A DNA stretch of 64,000 bases. Origin: Microbacterium esteraromaticum (lineage in GTDB: Bacteria; Actinomycetota; Actinomycetes; Actinomycetales; Microbacteriaceae). Position numbers and translations under genes: made by a program. Where the stretch lies: NCBI RefSeq assembly GCF_016907315.1, contig NZ_JAFBBS010000001.1:1550001-1614000 (forward strand), written 5' to 3'. Positions within the stretch are counted from its first letter, which is position 1; every line of letters starts with the position of its first letter. The notes beneath the pieces were generated by a model. It ran no database searches. It was not told the DNA's origin and saw nothing but the letters and a program-made list of their open reading frames with translations. This document shows, piece after piece, positions 6,548 through 14,981 of this stretch.

Positions 6548-8926
6548 ATGGCACAGCACCGATTCGACGTGGCTGCGTGGGGCATCGGCTGGTCGTGCCT
6601 GCAGGACGCCGGCTGGGAGGAAGAGGGACAGTCGCACCGCGAGTCGGTCTTCGCTCTCTCGAACGGGCACATCGGCTGGCGCGGCACCCTCGATGAGGGC
6701 GACCCGAGCGCCGCGGCGGGCAGCTACCTCAACGGCGTCTTCGAAGAGCATCCGATGCCCTACGCCGAAGACGGCTACGGCTATCCAGAGCACGGGCAGA
6801 CGGTCGTGCACGTGCCCGACGGCAAGGTCATCAGGCTCATCGTCGACGACGAGCCCTTCGACATCCGCACCGGCACGCTCTCCGCCCACGAGCAGCGTCT
6901 CGACTTCCGCACCGGCATCCTGCACCGCACGGCCACCTGGACCTCCCCCGCCGGGCGCACCGTGACGGTCGACTCGCAGAGGCTCGTGTCGTTCACCCGC
7001 CGCTCGATCGCCGCCGTGCGCTACGAAGTCACCGCGGTCGGCGAAGACACCGAGGTGACGGTGCTCTCAGAGGTCGTCGCCGACGAGCCGCTTCCCGAGG
7101 TGCACTCCGAGCCGCGCGTGATGGATGCCCTGCGGCATCCCTTCGAGCCGGTCTCGCACCGGGCATCCGGAGGCCGCGCCACCCTCGTTCAGCGCACCAA
7201 GCGCAGCCGGATCACCGTCGCCGTCGCGACCGATCACCGCCTCAGCATGTCGACGGCGCGTCCCGCTGCCGAGCCGGTCACCGAGAGCACCCCCGACCTC
7301 GCGCGCACAACGGTGCGAACCAGGCTCGGCGCGGGCGAGAGCATCAGTCTCTTCAAGGTGGTCGGGCACGAGTGGGCGGCCGATGTCGATGACGTCGGAC
7401 TGCAGGATCGGGCTGAGGCGGCGGCCGGCGGCGCGATCGACGCCGGGTGGCAGGCGCTCGCCGATGAGCAGCGCGAGTACCTCGACGAGTTCTGGGGCTG
7501 CGCCGACGTCGTCATCGAGGGCGACGAGCGCCTGCAGCAGAGCGCCCGTTTCGCCCTGTTCCAGGTGCTGCAGGCCGCAGCACGCGCCGAGGTGCGGTCG
7601 ATTCCGGGCAAGGGTCTGACGGGCGTGGGTTACGAAGGCCACACCTTCTGGGACGCCGAGACCTTCGTGCTGCCCGTGCTGACGTACACGGTGCCGCATG
7701 CCGCGAGAGACGCTCTGACGTGGAGGCACACGACCCTCGGCCACGCCCGCGACCGGGCGAAGCAGCTGCACCTCGAGGGCGCGACCTTCCCATGGCGCAC
7801 GATCGACGGGCGGGAATGCTCGGGCTACTGGCCCGCCGGCACCGTCGCGTTCCACATCAACGCCGACATCGCCGCCGCGATCGTGCGGTACGTGAAGGCG
7901 ACCGGCGATGAGCGGTTCGAGCGCGAGAAGGGCACCGAGATCCTCATCGAGACCGCGCGGCTGTGGTGCTCGCTCGGCCGCTGGGACGACGACGGCGCCT
8001 TCCACATCGACGGCATCACGGGGCCAGATGAGTACTCCGCGCTCGTCGACGACAACGTGTTCACGAACCTCTCGGCGCAGCGCAACCTGCGCGCCGCGGC
8101 GGCTGCGGCGCGCAGGCATGGCGATCGGGCATGCGCCCTCGACGTGACGGCGGACGAGATCGCACTGTGGACGGCCATCGCCGACGCGATCGCGATCCCC
8201 TACGACGAGAAGCGGGGCATCCCGCAGCAGTCCGCCGGCTTCACAGAGAAGGAGCGCTGGGATTTCGACGGCACTCGCGACGACCAGTACCCGCTGCACA
8301 GCCACTTCCCGTACTTCGACCTGTACCGCAAGCAGGTGCTGAAGCAGGCCGACCTCGTGCTCGCCCTGCAGTCGATGCCAGAGGCCTTCACGCCCGAGCA
8401 GACCGCGCGCGCCTTCGCCTACTACGAGCAGCTCACCGTGCGCGACTCGTCTCTCTCGGCATCGGTGCAGGCAGCCGTCGCCACCCGGGTCGGGCACCTC
8501 GACCTCGCGATGGACTACCTCGTCGAGGCCGGCACCGTCGACCTCGACGATCTGCAGGACGACGTCGACGAGGGCCTGCACGTCGCCGCACTGGCCGGCG
8601 TCTGGAACGCGCTGGTCGGCGGGTTCGGCGGCATGCGCGATGACGGCGAGACCCTGCGTTTCGCACCGCGGGTCGCGCCGCCGATGACGGCCTTCTCGTT
8701 CGGGATGCGGGTGCGCGGCCACACGCTCCGCGTCGACGTCGAACAGGATGCCGTGACCTACCGGCTCACGGACGGGCCGGCGCTCGGCATCCGGCACTTC
8801 GACGAGGATGTCACGCTGACAGCGGGCGAAGCCGCACGCCTCAGCACCCCGCCACTGCCCGACCCGGGACCGCGCCCGACGCAGCCGCGCGGACGGGCGC
8901 CGCGGCGAGCGCACGACGCGACCTGA
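6548..8926 (+). CDS. Glycoside hydrolase family 65 protein (disaccharide phosphorylase/hydrolase)
   Basis: 792 aa from ATG 6548 with GGGAG upstream. The layout is that of GH65: an N-terminal beta-sandwich (~10-270), a linker helix region, an (alpha/alpha)6 barrel (~320-690) and a small C-terminal beta domain. GPDEY places the general-acid Glu at 495, in the expected helix-loop, and WDAETFVLP and FPWRT are barrel motifs. Members phosphorolyse or hydrolyse maltose, trehalose, kojibiose or nigerose. No beta-phosphoglucomutase is adjacent or fused, so activity is undecided. Cytoplasmic, no signal peptide. Confidence 0.9.
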   Translation: MAQHRFDVAAWGIGWSCLQDAGWEEEGQSHRESVFALSNGHIGWRGTLDEGDPSAAAGSYLNGVFEEHPMPYAEDGYGYPEHGQTVVHVPDGKVIRLIVDDEPFDIRTGTLSAHEQRLDFRTGILHRTATWTSPAGRTVTVDSQRLVSFTRRSIAAVRYEVTAVGEDTEVTVLSEVVADEPLPEVHSEPRVMDALRHPFEPVSHRASGGRATLVQRTKRSRITVAVATDHRLSMSTARPAAEPVTESTPDLARTTVRTRLGAGESISLFKVVGHEWAADVDDVGLQDRAEAAAGGAIDAGWQALADEQREYLDEFWGCADVVIEGDERLQQSARFALFQVLQAAARAEVRSIPGKGLTGVGYEGHTFWDAETFVLPVLTYTVPHAARDALTWRHTTLGHARDRAKQLHLEGATFPWRTIDGRECSGYWPAGTVAFHINADIAAAIVRYVKATGDERFEREKGTEILIETARLWCSLGRWDDDGAFHIDGITGPDEYSALVDDNVFTNLSAQRNLRAAAAAARRHGDRACALDVTADEIALWTAIADAIAIPYDEKRGIPQQSAGFTEKERWDFDGTRDDQYPLHSHFPYFDLYRKQVLKQADLVLALQSMPEAFTPEQTARAFAYYEQLTVRDSSLSASVQAAVATRVGHLDLAMDYLVEAGTVDLDDLQDDVDEGLHVAALAGVWNALVGGFGGMRDDGETLRFAPRVAPPMTAFSFGMRVRGHTLRVDVEQDAVTYRLTDGPALGIRHFDEDVTLTAGEAARLSTPPLPDPGPRPTQPRGRAPRRAHDAT

Positions 8927-8935
8927 GGTCGCGCG

Positions 8936-10147
8936 TCAGGCTCGCCCCTGCAGGATCAGGCGCCAGTACACCTGCGGGAAGATCCGCCGGTCGATGATCC
9001 AGTTCATACGGCTCTCGCGATACGAGCTGCGCCACAGGGTGGGCTGCAGCCGGCGCTGGTCGTCGAACTCGGCGAAGACGGCCGTCGAGCGCGAGACGGT
9101 GAAGGGGCAGACGCCGTACCCGTCATAGCTCGAGGTCGGCTCGCGTCCGTCGAGGACGGCGCTGACATTCTCGGCGAGCACCTTCGTCTGCTTCCTCAGC
9201 GCCCCGCCCGACTTGGAGTTCGTCGTTCCCGCGGCGTCGCCCAGCCCCCAGATCTCAGGATGCACGGTCGAGCGCAGCGTATGCGGATCGACGGCGACGA
9301 AGCCGTCGTCGTCGGCGAGGCCGCTGGCGCGGATCCACTCGGGCGCCTTCTGCGGCGGCTCGGCGAGCAGCAGGTCGTACCGCAGCTGCTGCCTCTCGCC
9401 GCCGTCGGCCCCGAAGACGACGGTACGGTTCTCGGCGTCGACCTCGTGCAGCAGCGTTCCCGTGCGCACGTCGATGTCGTACTCATCGATGCTGCGCTGC
9501 AGCTCGGCATCGATCTCGGGGATGCCGAAGATGGTCGGCGACGGCACGAGCAGCACCACATGGATGTCGTGCAGCACGTTCATCGCCCGCCAGTAGGCGC
9601 AGGCCTGGTACATGGGCTTCTGCGCGGCACCCGCGCACGACGCGGGCCCGGGCGCCTGCACGAAGACGACCGTGCCCGAGCGCACCGATCTCAGCAGCTG
9701 CGACGCCTTGCGCGCCAGCCCGAACTCGTAGTTCGACGCGCCGTGCGGCGAGTTCATCGCCTGGTCGAGGCCGGGCACGGCATCCCAGTCGTTGCGGATG
9801 CCTGGGCTCAAAATCAGCTGCTCGTACCGGACGGTGCCGCCGGACGCCACGTGCACCCGCCGGTTCGCCGGATCGACCGCGGTCACGGCATCCGGAATCC
9901 ACGTCACCCCGCGCGGGATCACATCGGCCTGCGCCCGCACGGCCTCATGCGCCCGGGCGGTGCCGCCGGCGACGTGAGAGAAGAGCGGCTTGTAGTAGTG
10001 CGTCTGCGACGGCTCGATCACGGCGATATCGGTCGCGCCAGAGCGACGCAGCCGCCCGGCGACCGACAGTCCGCCATTGCCTCCGCCGACGACGAGCACG
10101 CGATGTGCGCGCTCGGTGCTGTCGTGATGCTGGTCGTGTGCACTCAT
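8936..10147 (-). CDS. Sulfide:quinone-oxidoreductase-like flavoprotein
   Basis: 403 aa. FAD-binding GGGNGG at 21-26; a PASCAGAAQKPMYQA segment with Cys171 and Cys183; a further Cys in GVCPFT near 350; C-terminal PQVYWRLILQGR. This resembles type II SQR (mitochondrial SQOR-like) enzymes, where the Cys171-equivalent and the late Cys form the sulfide-handling pair and the C-terminal amphipathic helix docks on the membrane. These oxidise H2S to sulfane sulfur and reduce quinone. No persulfide dioxygenase or rhodanese is next to it. A related NADH-dehydrogenase-like role remains possible. Confidence 0.8.
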   Translation of the reverse strand: MSAHDQHHDSTERAHRVLVVGGGNGGLSVAGRLRRSGATDIAVIEPSQTHYYKPLFSHVAGGTARAHEAVRAQADVIPRGVTWIPDAVTAVDPANRRVHVASGGTVRYEQLILSPGIRNDWDAVPGLDQAMNSPHGASNYEFGLARKASQLLRSVRSGTVVFVQAPGPASCAGAAQKPMYQACAYWRAMNVLHDIHVVLLVPSPTIFGIPEIDAELQRSIDEYDIDVRTGTLLHEVDAENRTVVFGADGGERQQLRYDLLLAEPPQKAPEWIRASGLADDDGFVAVDPHTLRSTVHPEIWGLGDAAGTTNSKSGGALRKQTKVLAENVSAVLDGREPTSSYDGYGVCPFTVSRSTAVFAEFDDQRRLQPTLWRSSYRESRMNWIIDRRIFPQVYWRLILQGRA

Positions 10148-10243
10148 GCAAGCCGACCGTAGGCGGGGCGAGGGGCCACGGCGACGGGCTTGACAGCGCG
10201 GGGCGGAGACTGCGGTCTTCCTGCGGAGCGCGTGCGCCTCACG

Positions 10244-10903
10244 TCAGGGGGTCAGCATCTCCAGCTCGCTCTCGTCCGCTCCGGCGCGGACGAGCAGGTC
10301 GCGCATCCCCAGCTGGGCGAGGAGGTAGGGCCCGTCGCTGCCCCAGAGCAGTGACCGCGCATTGGCCTGCTCGTAGAGAGCGGGCAGCGAGAACGCCAGC
10401 AGCTCTATGCCGTCTTCATCCAACTCGAGCTCTCCGGCGTCGACCGCCGCGCGCACCTGCGCCTGCACATATCCATACCAGTCGTGCATCGCGGCGCGCA
10501 CCGCTTCGCGGACGGGCCCCGGCTTCGAGTCGTAGTCCGCGCTCACGGCGGCGAAGAAGCATCCGCCCGCGAACACGCGGTTGCGGGAGTAGTCGATCAG
10601 GTGGCGCATCAGTGCGACGAGGCGCGGCAGACCCCGTTCATGACGACGTGCCGGGTCGACCACGGTCTCCATGAAGATCGCCCGCCCTGCCGCGACGGTC
10701 GCCAGCTGCAGTCCTTCCTTGTTCTGGAAGAGCCCTGCGATGCTGCTCTTGCTGTGGCCCGATTCGGCTGCCAGCCGCCCTATGCTCAGGCCGTCCAGCC
10801 CCTCGACCGAGACCAGATCGGTGGCGCGCCGCAGCACCGATCGGCGCGACGCGTCGCCGCGCACTCGGCGACCGTCGGCGACTGCAGAGTCATGATCCGT
10901 CAC
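10244..10903 (-). CDS. TetR/AcrR-family repressor
   Basis: 219 aa from a GTG start. The N-terminal helix-turn-helix reads LSIGRLAAESGHSKSSIAGL, followed by FQNKEGL typical of TetR proteins, then an all-helical ligand domain with a TetR_C-like region (~90-200). It starts divergently from the alpha/beta-hydrolase gene, and the 66-bp gap carries two identical dyads (10916-10952), so autoregulation and control of the hydrolase are likely. The ligand is unknown. Confidence 0.88.
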   Translation of the reverse strand: MTDHDSAVADGRRVRGDASRRSVLRRATDLVSVEGLDGLSIGRLAAESGHSKSSIAGLFQNKEGLQLATVAAGRAIFMETVVDPARRHERGLPRLVALMRHLIDYSRNRVFAGGCFFAAVSADYDSKPGPVREAVRAAMHDWYGYVQAQVRAAVDAGELELDEDGIELLAFSLPALYEQANARSLLWGSDGPYLLAQLGMRDLLVRAGADESELEMLTP

Positions 10904-10915
10904 GCCTCTAGTCTA

Positions 10916-10952
10916 CGAACGATCGTTCGGATACTCTATGAACGATCGTTCG
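10916..10952. promoter_or_regulatory. Duplicated TetR operator
   Basis: GAACGATCGTTC occurs twice, inside CGAACGATCGTTCG (10916-10929) and TGAACGATCGTTCG (10939-10952), with centres 23 bp apart, about two helical turns. Size and symmetry suit a TetR dimer. Both lie between the divergent TetR and hydrolase starts. Confidence 0.75.
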
Positions 10953-10969
10953 TATTGATAGGAGACGTC

Positions 10970-11866
10970 GTGTCCGCAACCGTGAGCATCGCCACGTCCG
11001 GCATCCGCCTGCTCGGCGCCACCTCGCCCGCCCTGGCCGCGCGGATCGCTCTCGCAGCCTTCTTCTCGACCGCCCCGCGCATGTCGGTACGGGAAGACGA
11101 CCAGCACACCCACGCCCAGGCCGAGCGCCGCGAGATCGAGGCGCGGGGCCGACGCGTGACCGCATACGAATGGGGCCGCGGCCCGCGCGCCGTGCTCCTC
11201 ATGCACGGATGGAATGCCCGTGCCGCGCAGTTCGCCACACTCGTCCGCGAGCTCGTCAGCGAGGGGTACCGGGTCGTGAGCTTCGACGCGCCCGCCAACG
11301 GGGACTCCCGCGGCCGACGCACCGACGTGCGCGACTGGGTCGCCGCCGCCCAGCACCTGTCCGACAGCGAGGGGCCGTTCGACCTGATCGTCGGGCACTC
11401 CTTCGGAGGATTCGCCGCGCTCGCCGCGGTGCGCGCCGGCGTCAGGACGCCTCAAGTGGCGACCGTCTCGGCCGCAGGCGCGGTGCAGGCCTTCCACGAT
11501 CAGTTCGCCACGACCCTGCGGCTCACTCCGCCCATCAGGACGGAGTTCGAGAAGCAGTTCTACCGCCGCCTGGGCCTCACGCGCGCCGCCGCGGACGCCC
11601 GCTACGACTCATTGCAGAACCCCCTCCCGGCGCACGTCGCGCTGCTGATCGTGCACGACGTCGATGACCGCAGACTCGATGTCCGCCATGCGCATGCACT
11701 GCATGCGGCCCACCGTGGGCACTGCGAGCTCGTGCTCACCGAGGGCTGCGGCCACAACCGCACGCTCCGCGCCGACGCTGCGCTGGACGCCATCCTCGCC
11801 TTCGCCGCCGCCCCGAGCATCCCGGTGGTGCCGGCCGAAGCGGAGCCGTCGCGCCGACCGCGCTGA
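10970..11866 (+). CDS. Alpha/beta-hydrolase
   Basis: 298 aa from GTG 10970, with AGGAG ~6 nt upstream; the longer frame upstream runs through the TetR gene and operators. Fold markers: oxyanion turn LLMHGWN (~80), nucleophile elbow VGHSFGGFAA (Ser ~146), acid HDVDDRR (~232) and catalytic His in GCGHNRTLRAD (~262). The N-terminal ~40 residues are hydrophobic/Ala-rich and may anchor the protein to the membrane. Substrate unknown; its TetR operator pair suggests induction by a small hydrophobic or xenobiotic ester. Confidence 0.82.
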   Translation: MSATVSIATSGIRLLGATSPALAARIALAAFFSTAPRMSVREDDQHTHAQAERREIEARGRRVTAYEWGRGPRAVLLMHGWNARAAQFATLVRELVSEGYRVVSFDAPANGDSRGRRTDVRDWVAAAQHLSDSEGPFDLIVGHSFGGFAALAAVRAGVRTPQVATVSAAGAVQAFHDQFATTLRLTPPIRTEFEKQFYRRLGLTRAAADARYDSLQNPLPAHVALLIVHDVDDRRLDVRHAHALHAAHRGHCELVLTEGCGHNRTLRADAALDAILAFAAAPSIPVVPAEAEPSRRPR

Positions 11867-11872
11867 CCCTCG

Positions 11873-12385
11873 TCAGCCCGGCCAGCCGTCGGCGAGCTTC
11901 GTGAGCAGACGGGCGAGCTCGTCGCGCTCATGCTCGGTCAGGGTCTGCAGCGCGACACCCAGTCGCTCGCGACGTTCGCCGCGCACGCCGCGGATCATCC
12001 GCGACCCCTCGTCGGTGAGCGCGATGCGGGTGCGGCGCGCGTCGTTCGGGTCGGCCTCGCGCCTGACCCACTCGCGATCGACACCCTGCTGCACGAGCCG
12101 GGATGCGCGGGGCTGGTCGACGCCGATGGCGTCGGCGATCTCGCTGACGCCGAGCGGATCGGATGCGGTCGACAGCGCCTCCAGCATGCGGATCACCGCG
12201 GGGGCCCCAGCTCGATCGCCGCCCCACGCGCGGGGGCCCGCACCGCGACCGCCGTGGCCTGCGTGCGGATGAGGGTGCGCGTGGCGGTGGGAGTGGTGCT
12301 CATGCGGGCCGGGTCCGCGACCGCCACGCAGGCGCGCGAGCGCCGAGGCGATGGCTTCTGCCGGATCGGGATGCTGCTCGGTCAT
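11873..12385 (-). CDS. MarR-family regulator with N-terminal His-rich insert
   Basis: 170 aa. The MarR winged helix occupies ~62-165 (LGVSEIADAIGVDQPRASRL recognition region, wing DPNDARRTRIALTDEG). Before it lies a His/Pro/Gly segment (HEHHSHRHAHPHPHAGHGG, ~28-46) that is not part of the fold and could bind Zn, Ni or Cu. Divergent from a second MarR-like gene with an even longer His-Gly tail, sharing an 85-bp control region with repeated TTGCATGT sites. Convergent with the hydrolase gene. Confidence 0.85.
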   Translation of the reverse strand: MTEQHPDPAEAIASALARLRGGRGPGPHEHHSHRHAHPHPHAGHGGRGAGPRAWGGDRAGAPAVIRMLEALSTASDPLGVSEIADAIGVDQPRASRLVQQGVDREWVRREADPNDARRTRIALTDEGSRMIRGVRGERRERLGVALQTLTEHERDELARLLTKLADGWPG

Positions 12386-12396
12386 GCTCCGACTTT

Positions 12397-12449
12397 ACAT
12401 GCAACTTGACATGCTTCTGGGTTGCATGTCACACTGCATGTACATGCAA
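12397..12449. promoter_or_regulatory. Three TTGCATGT/ACATGCAA sites between divergent MarR genes
   Basis: ACATGCAA at 12397-12404, TTGCATGT at 12422-12429 and ACATGCAA at 12442-12449; the last site overlaps the perfect palindrome GCATGTACATGC (12436-12447). The region is AT-rich against its surroundings, with promoter-like TTGACA (12406-12411) and CAATAT (12447-12452). Best read as operator sites for one or both MarR proteins. Confidence 0.65.
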
Positions 12450-12470
12450 TATGACATACAAAGGATCACC

Positions 12471-13646
12471 ATGAAGAACCCTGACACTCGCCCTTTCGGG
12501 TACTGGATCACCGCGGTCGACCGCCTCATGCGCGCCGAATTCGCCACCGTGTTCCACGACGAAGGCATCACCCGCCGCGACTGGCGAATGCTGAACCGCA
12601 TCGACGGCACGCACGGCGACCGCCCCCACCATGGCCGTCACGGTGACGCGCTGCGACGCCTGAGTGACCTCGGGTGGATCGAGCACACCGCCGACGGCTG
12701 GGCTCTCACCGACTCCGGCGCCCTCGCCAAGGGGCGACTGGGCACCTCCGTGGACGAGATCCGCACCAGGGTCGCCGACGTGCTCGCTCCCGACGAGTAC
12801 GCCGCCATGACGGCGTCCCTCGAGAAGATCGCTCGCGGCTTCGGCTGGGAGGAGGGCAAGCCGCTCCCCCGTCGGCACAAGCGCCGCGGTCGGCGTGAGC
12901 GCGGTCGGAGTCATGATCGCGGTTTCGGGCACGGACATGACGGCTGCGGCAGATTCGGGCACCACGGGCACGGGCACGGTGGGCACCCCCACGCGCCGGA
13001 AGGCCATGAGCACCGCGAGGACGGTGGGCATAAGCGGGGCAGGCACCACGGGCACGAGCACGGTGGGCACGAGCACGGGCACGGGCACGGGCACGGGCAC
13101 GGGCACGGGCACGGGCACGGGCCGGGGCACGGGCACGGGCACGGGCACGGGCACGGGCACGGGCACGGGCCGGGGCACGGCCTCGACGACGGGCACGGCG
13201 GCAGGCACGACGGGCGCGACGGCTTCGACAGCCGGCACGACTGCGGGCACGCGCCCGGGGCCGGCGGGTGCGACGGTCTCGACAGCGGCGGATACGGCCA
13301 CCAAGACCACTTCCGTCACGGTCGCGGACATGTCAGGCACCGGAACGGGCATGCGCACGCGCACGACGATCTCGGCGGCGGCGGACACAGCCGTCAACAC
13401 CACTTCGGTCACGGTCGCGGCGACCATGGGCACGACTGCGGGCACGGGCACGGCGGGCGCGACGGCCTCGACAACCGGCACAGCGGTGGGCACAACCGTC
13501 GAGAGCACCGCGGTCACGGTCACCGGCACGGCCACGGGCAGAGCCCGCACGAGTACGGCCGAGTGGCCGGCTGCGGGCACGAGCGCCACAGCGGCAACGA
13601 CCGCTTCACGGCTGGGCACCCCGTGCACAGCCCCGCACAGCGCTGA
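12471..13646 (+). CDS. MarR-like protein with long His-Gly-rich tail
   Basis: 391 aa from ATG 12471 (AAAGGATC upstream). Residues ~5-130 form a PadR/MarR-like winged helix (YWITAVDRLMRAEFATVFHD, GITRRDWRMLNRI, LGWIEHTADGWALTDSG). Residues ~145-390 are dominated by His, Gly and Arg/Asp, including an uninterrupted (HG)n run near 200-240, plus scattered Cys. Such tails bind Ni2+, Zn2+ or Cu in HypB, SlyD and some CDF proteins; on a transcription factor this is unusual. The tail is encoded by a GGGCAC hexamer array. Metal sensing or buffering is inferred, not shown. Confidence 0.75.
   Translation: MKNPDTRPFGYWITAVDRLMRAEFATVFHDEGITRRDWRMLNRIDGTHGDRPHHGRHGDALRRLSDLGWIEHTADGWALTDSGALAKGRLGTSVDEIRTRVADVLAPDEYAAMTASLEKIARGFGWEEGKPLPRRHKRRGRRERGRSHDRGFGHGHDGCGRFGHHGHGHGGHPHAPEGHEHREDGGHKRGRHHGHEHGGHEHGHGHGHGHGHGHGHGPGHGHGHGHGHGHGHGPGHGLDDGHGGRHDGRDGFDSRHDCGHAPGAGGCDGLDSGGYGHQDHFRHGRGHVRHRNGHAHAHDDLGGGGHSRQHHFGHGRGDHGHDCGHGHGGRDGLDNRHSGGHNRREHRGHGHRHGHGQSPHEYGRVAGCGHERHSGNDRFTAGHPVHSPAQR
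13077..13182 (+). repeat. GGGCAC hexamer microsatellite inside a coding region
   Basis: Two blocks of about seven tandem GGGCAC units separated by a GGGCCG variant, in frame with the MarR-like gene and encoding alternating Gly-His. The array leaves all overlapping frames open, which explains long spurious ORFs on both strands. Related imperfect units extend to about 12950 and 13560. Confidence 0.9.
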
Positions 13647-13729
13647 CCACCACCAGTGAGCAGCCCGTCACCGAGCACCCCGCGTCCGAGCGCAGGAATA
13701 GTCCCGCGCTCGGGCGGGTTGCCAGAGGC

Positions 13730-14620
13730 ATGACCCTTCTCGCGCCCGCGCCCGCGCCCGCCGCACCCGCGGCCCGCAGCGCGCGCAGCGATGCGCTCGA
13801 GAAGCTGCTCGGAGCGATCGCGATCAGCATCCGCTCCCAGCGCCGGCTCTTCCCCGCGGTCGACGACACGATTCCGCTCGGCACTGATGGACTGTCGCTC
13901 GTCTACGTGCTCGCCGGACGCGTCGCGGTGCCGGCCGCCGCCGGACTGCCCGACGACCTGTCTGCCGGCGACGTCCTGCTGCTCTCGGGCGCGCGGCCGC
14001 TGGCCCTGCACGTCCCCTCCGGCGCCGGGGTGCTCGTCTCGCACCTCTCTCTGACCGACGGCTCGGCGCACGTCGGCGAGCTGCTGCCCGATCTCGCGTG
14101 GATCCGAGGCTTTGCCGAGCTCGAGCCAGCCGCGGCCGCGCTGGCGCAGCACATGGGCACCGATGCACCGGTGGTCTGCGATCGCGACGGAGACCTGGTC
14201 ATCTGCCGCATGATGGCGACGACCCTGCTGCAGTCGGTCATCCGGGCGTGGTCGAACGTGTGCGCGCCGCAGGGGTGGCCGTCGCTCACCGGCGATCCGT
14301 TCCTCGACCGTGTGGTCGACGCGGTGAACGCCGACCCCGGGCGCGATTGGACCGTCGAGCAGATGGCATCCGTCAGCGCCCTCTCCCGCTCGGTGTTCGC
14401 CGAGCGGTTCCGCGCGGCATTCGACCGGTCGCCGGGGCAGTACGTCGCCGAGGTGCGGATGCGCGCTGCGCGCGCCCTGCTCATCGACGGGCGGGGCGTC
14501 AGCGAGGTATCGCGCGAACTGGGCTATGCGTCCGACGAGGGCTTCAGCCGCGCGTTCCGCCGGCACACCGGGCTGACACCGTCGGCCTGGCGTGCGCGCG
14601 GCTCCTTGGCATCCGCCTGA
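13730..14620 (+). CDS. AraC-family transcriptional regulator
   Basis: 296 aa from ATG 13730 (AGAGG 4 nt upstream). The N-terminal half (~20-150) is a cupin-like sensory domain of the AraC_N/cupin_6 type (LSVxLxG, SAGDVLLLSGARP). The C-terminal double helix-turn-helix is clear: WTVEQMASVSALSRSVFAER and the second helix RELGYASDEGFSRAFRRHTG (~190-285). No permease or enzyme follows on its strand; the adjacent convergent gene is an MFS exporter, a common target in such pairs. Confidence 0.88.
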   Translation: MTLLAPAPAPAAPAARSARSDALEKLLGAIAISIRSQRRLFPAVDDTIPLGTDGLSLVYVLAGRVAVPAAAGLPDDLSAGDVLLLSGARPLALHVPSGAGVLVSHLSLTDGSAHVGELLPDLAWIRGFAELEPAAAALAQHMGTDAPVVCDRDGDLVICRMMATTLLQSVIRAWSNVCAPQGWPSLTGDPFLDRVVDAVNADPGRDWTVEQMASVSALSRSVFAERFRAAFDRSPGQYVAEVRMRAARALLIDGRGVSEVSRELGYASDEGFSRAFRRHTGLTPSAWRARGSLASA

Positions 14621-14981
14621 TCCGACCCGCGGCGCTCTCGCCTCCGAGCCCGCACCGAGAAGTCGAAAAGGCACCGCAACACGGCCCTTCCGGTGCTTTT
14701 CTGACCTCTCACCCCGGCGCCCGCGCGAGCGCGCGGCGCTCTCGCCTCCGAGCCCGCACCGAGAAGTCGAAAAGGCACCGCAACACGGCACTTCCCGTGC
14801 CTTTCTGACCTCTCGATCCGGAGCGCAGCGCGCAGCGCGGAGCGACACCGGGCCGGCACCCCGAGGCGGCGGCGAGAAGTCGAAAAGGCACCGCAATACG
14901 CCGATTCCGGTGCTTTTTCGAGTTGTCGGCCGGCGCGCGCGGGGCGGGCGCGCGTCGCGCGGCGCGGCGGCGCGGCGGGGA
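14621..14981. repeat. 104-bp tandem repeat plus third hairpin copy; no gene
   Basis: An 83-bp unit at 14628-14710 recurs nearly unchanged at 14732-14814 (period 104 bp). Each carries a core GAGAAGTCGAAAAGGCACCG followed, after ~13 nt, by a complementary CGGTGCTTTT or CGTGCCTTTC, forming a hairpin with A- and T-runs. A third, diverged core lies at 14874-14921. The hairpins sit between convergent AraC and MFS genes and probably act as bidirectional terminators. The rest of the gap is GC-rich filler without a gene. Confidence 0.75.

Noticed and set aside
13077..13182. CRISPR-like tandem repeat
   Set aside because: Six-base units without spacers; a coding microsatellite.
12429..13628. 399-codon minus-strand ORF rich in Val/Pro
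   Set aside because: Only the complement of the GGGCAC array in the MarR-like gene.
14628..14921. Insertion-sequence ends
   Set aside because: No transposase, no target duplication; units look like hairpin terminators.
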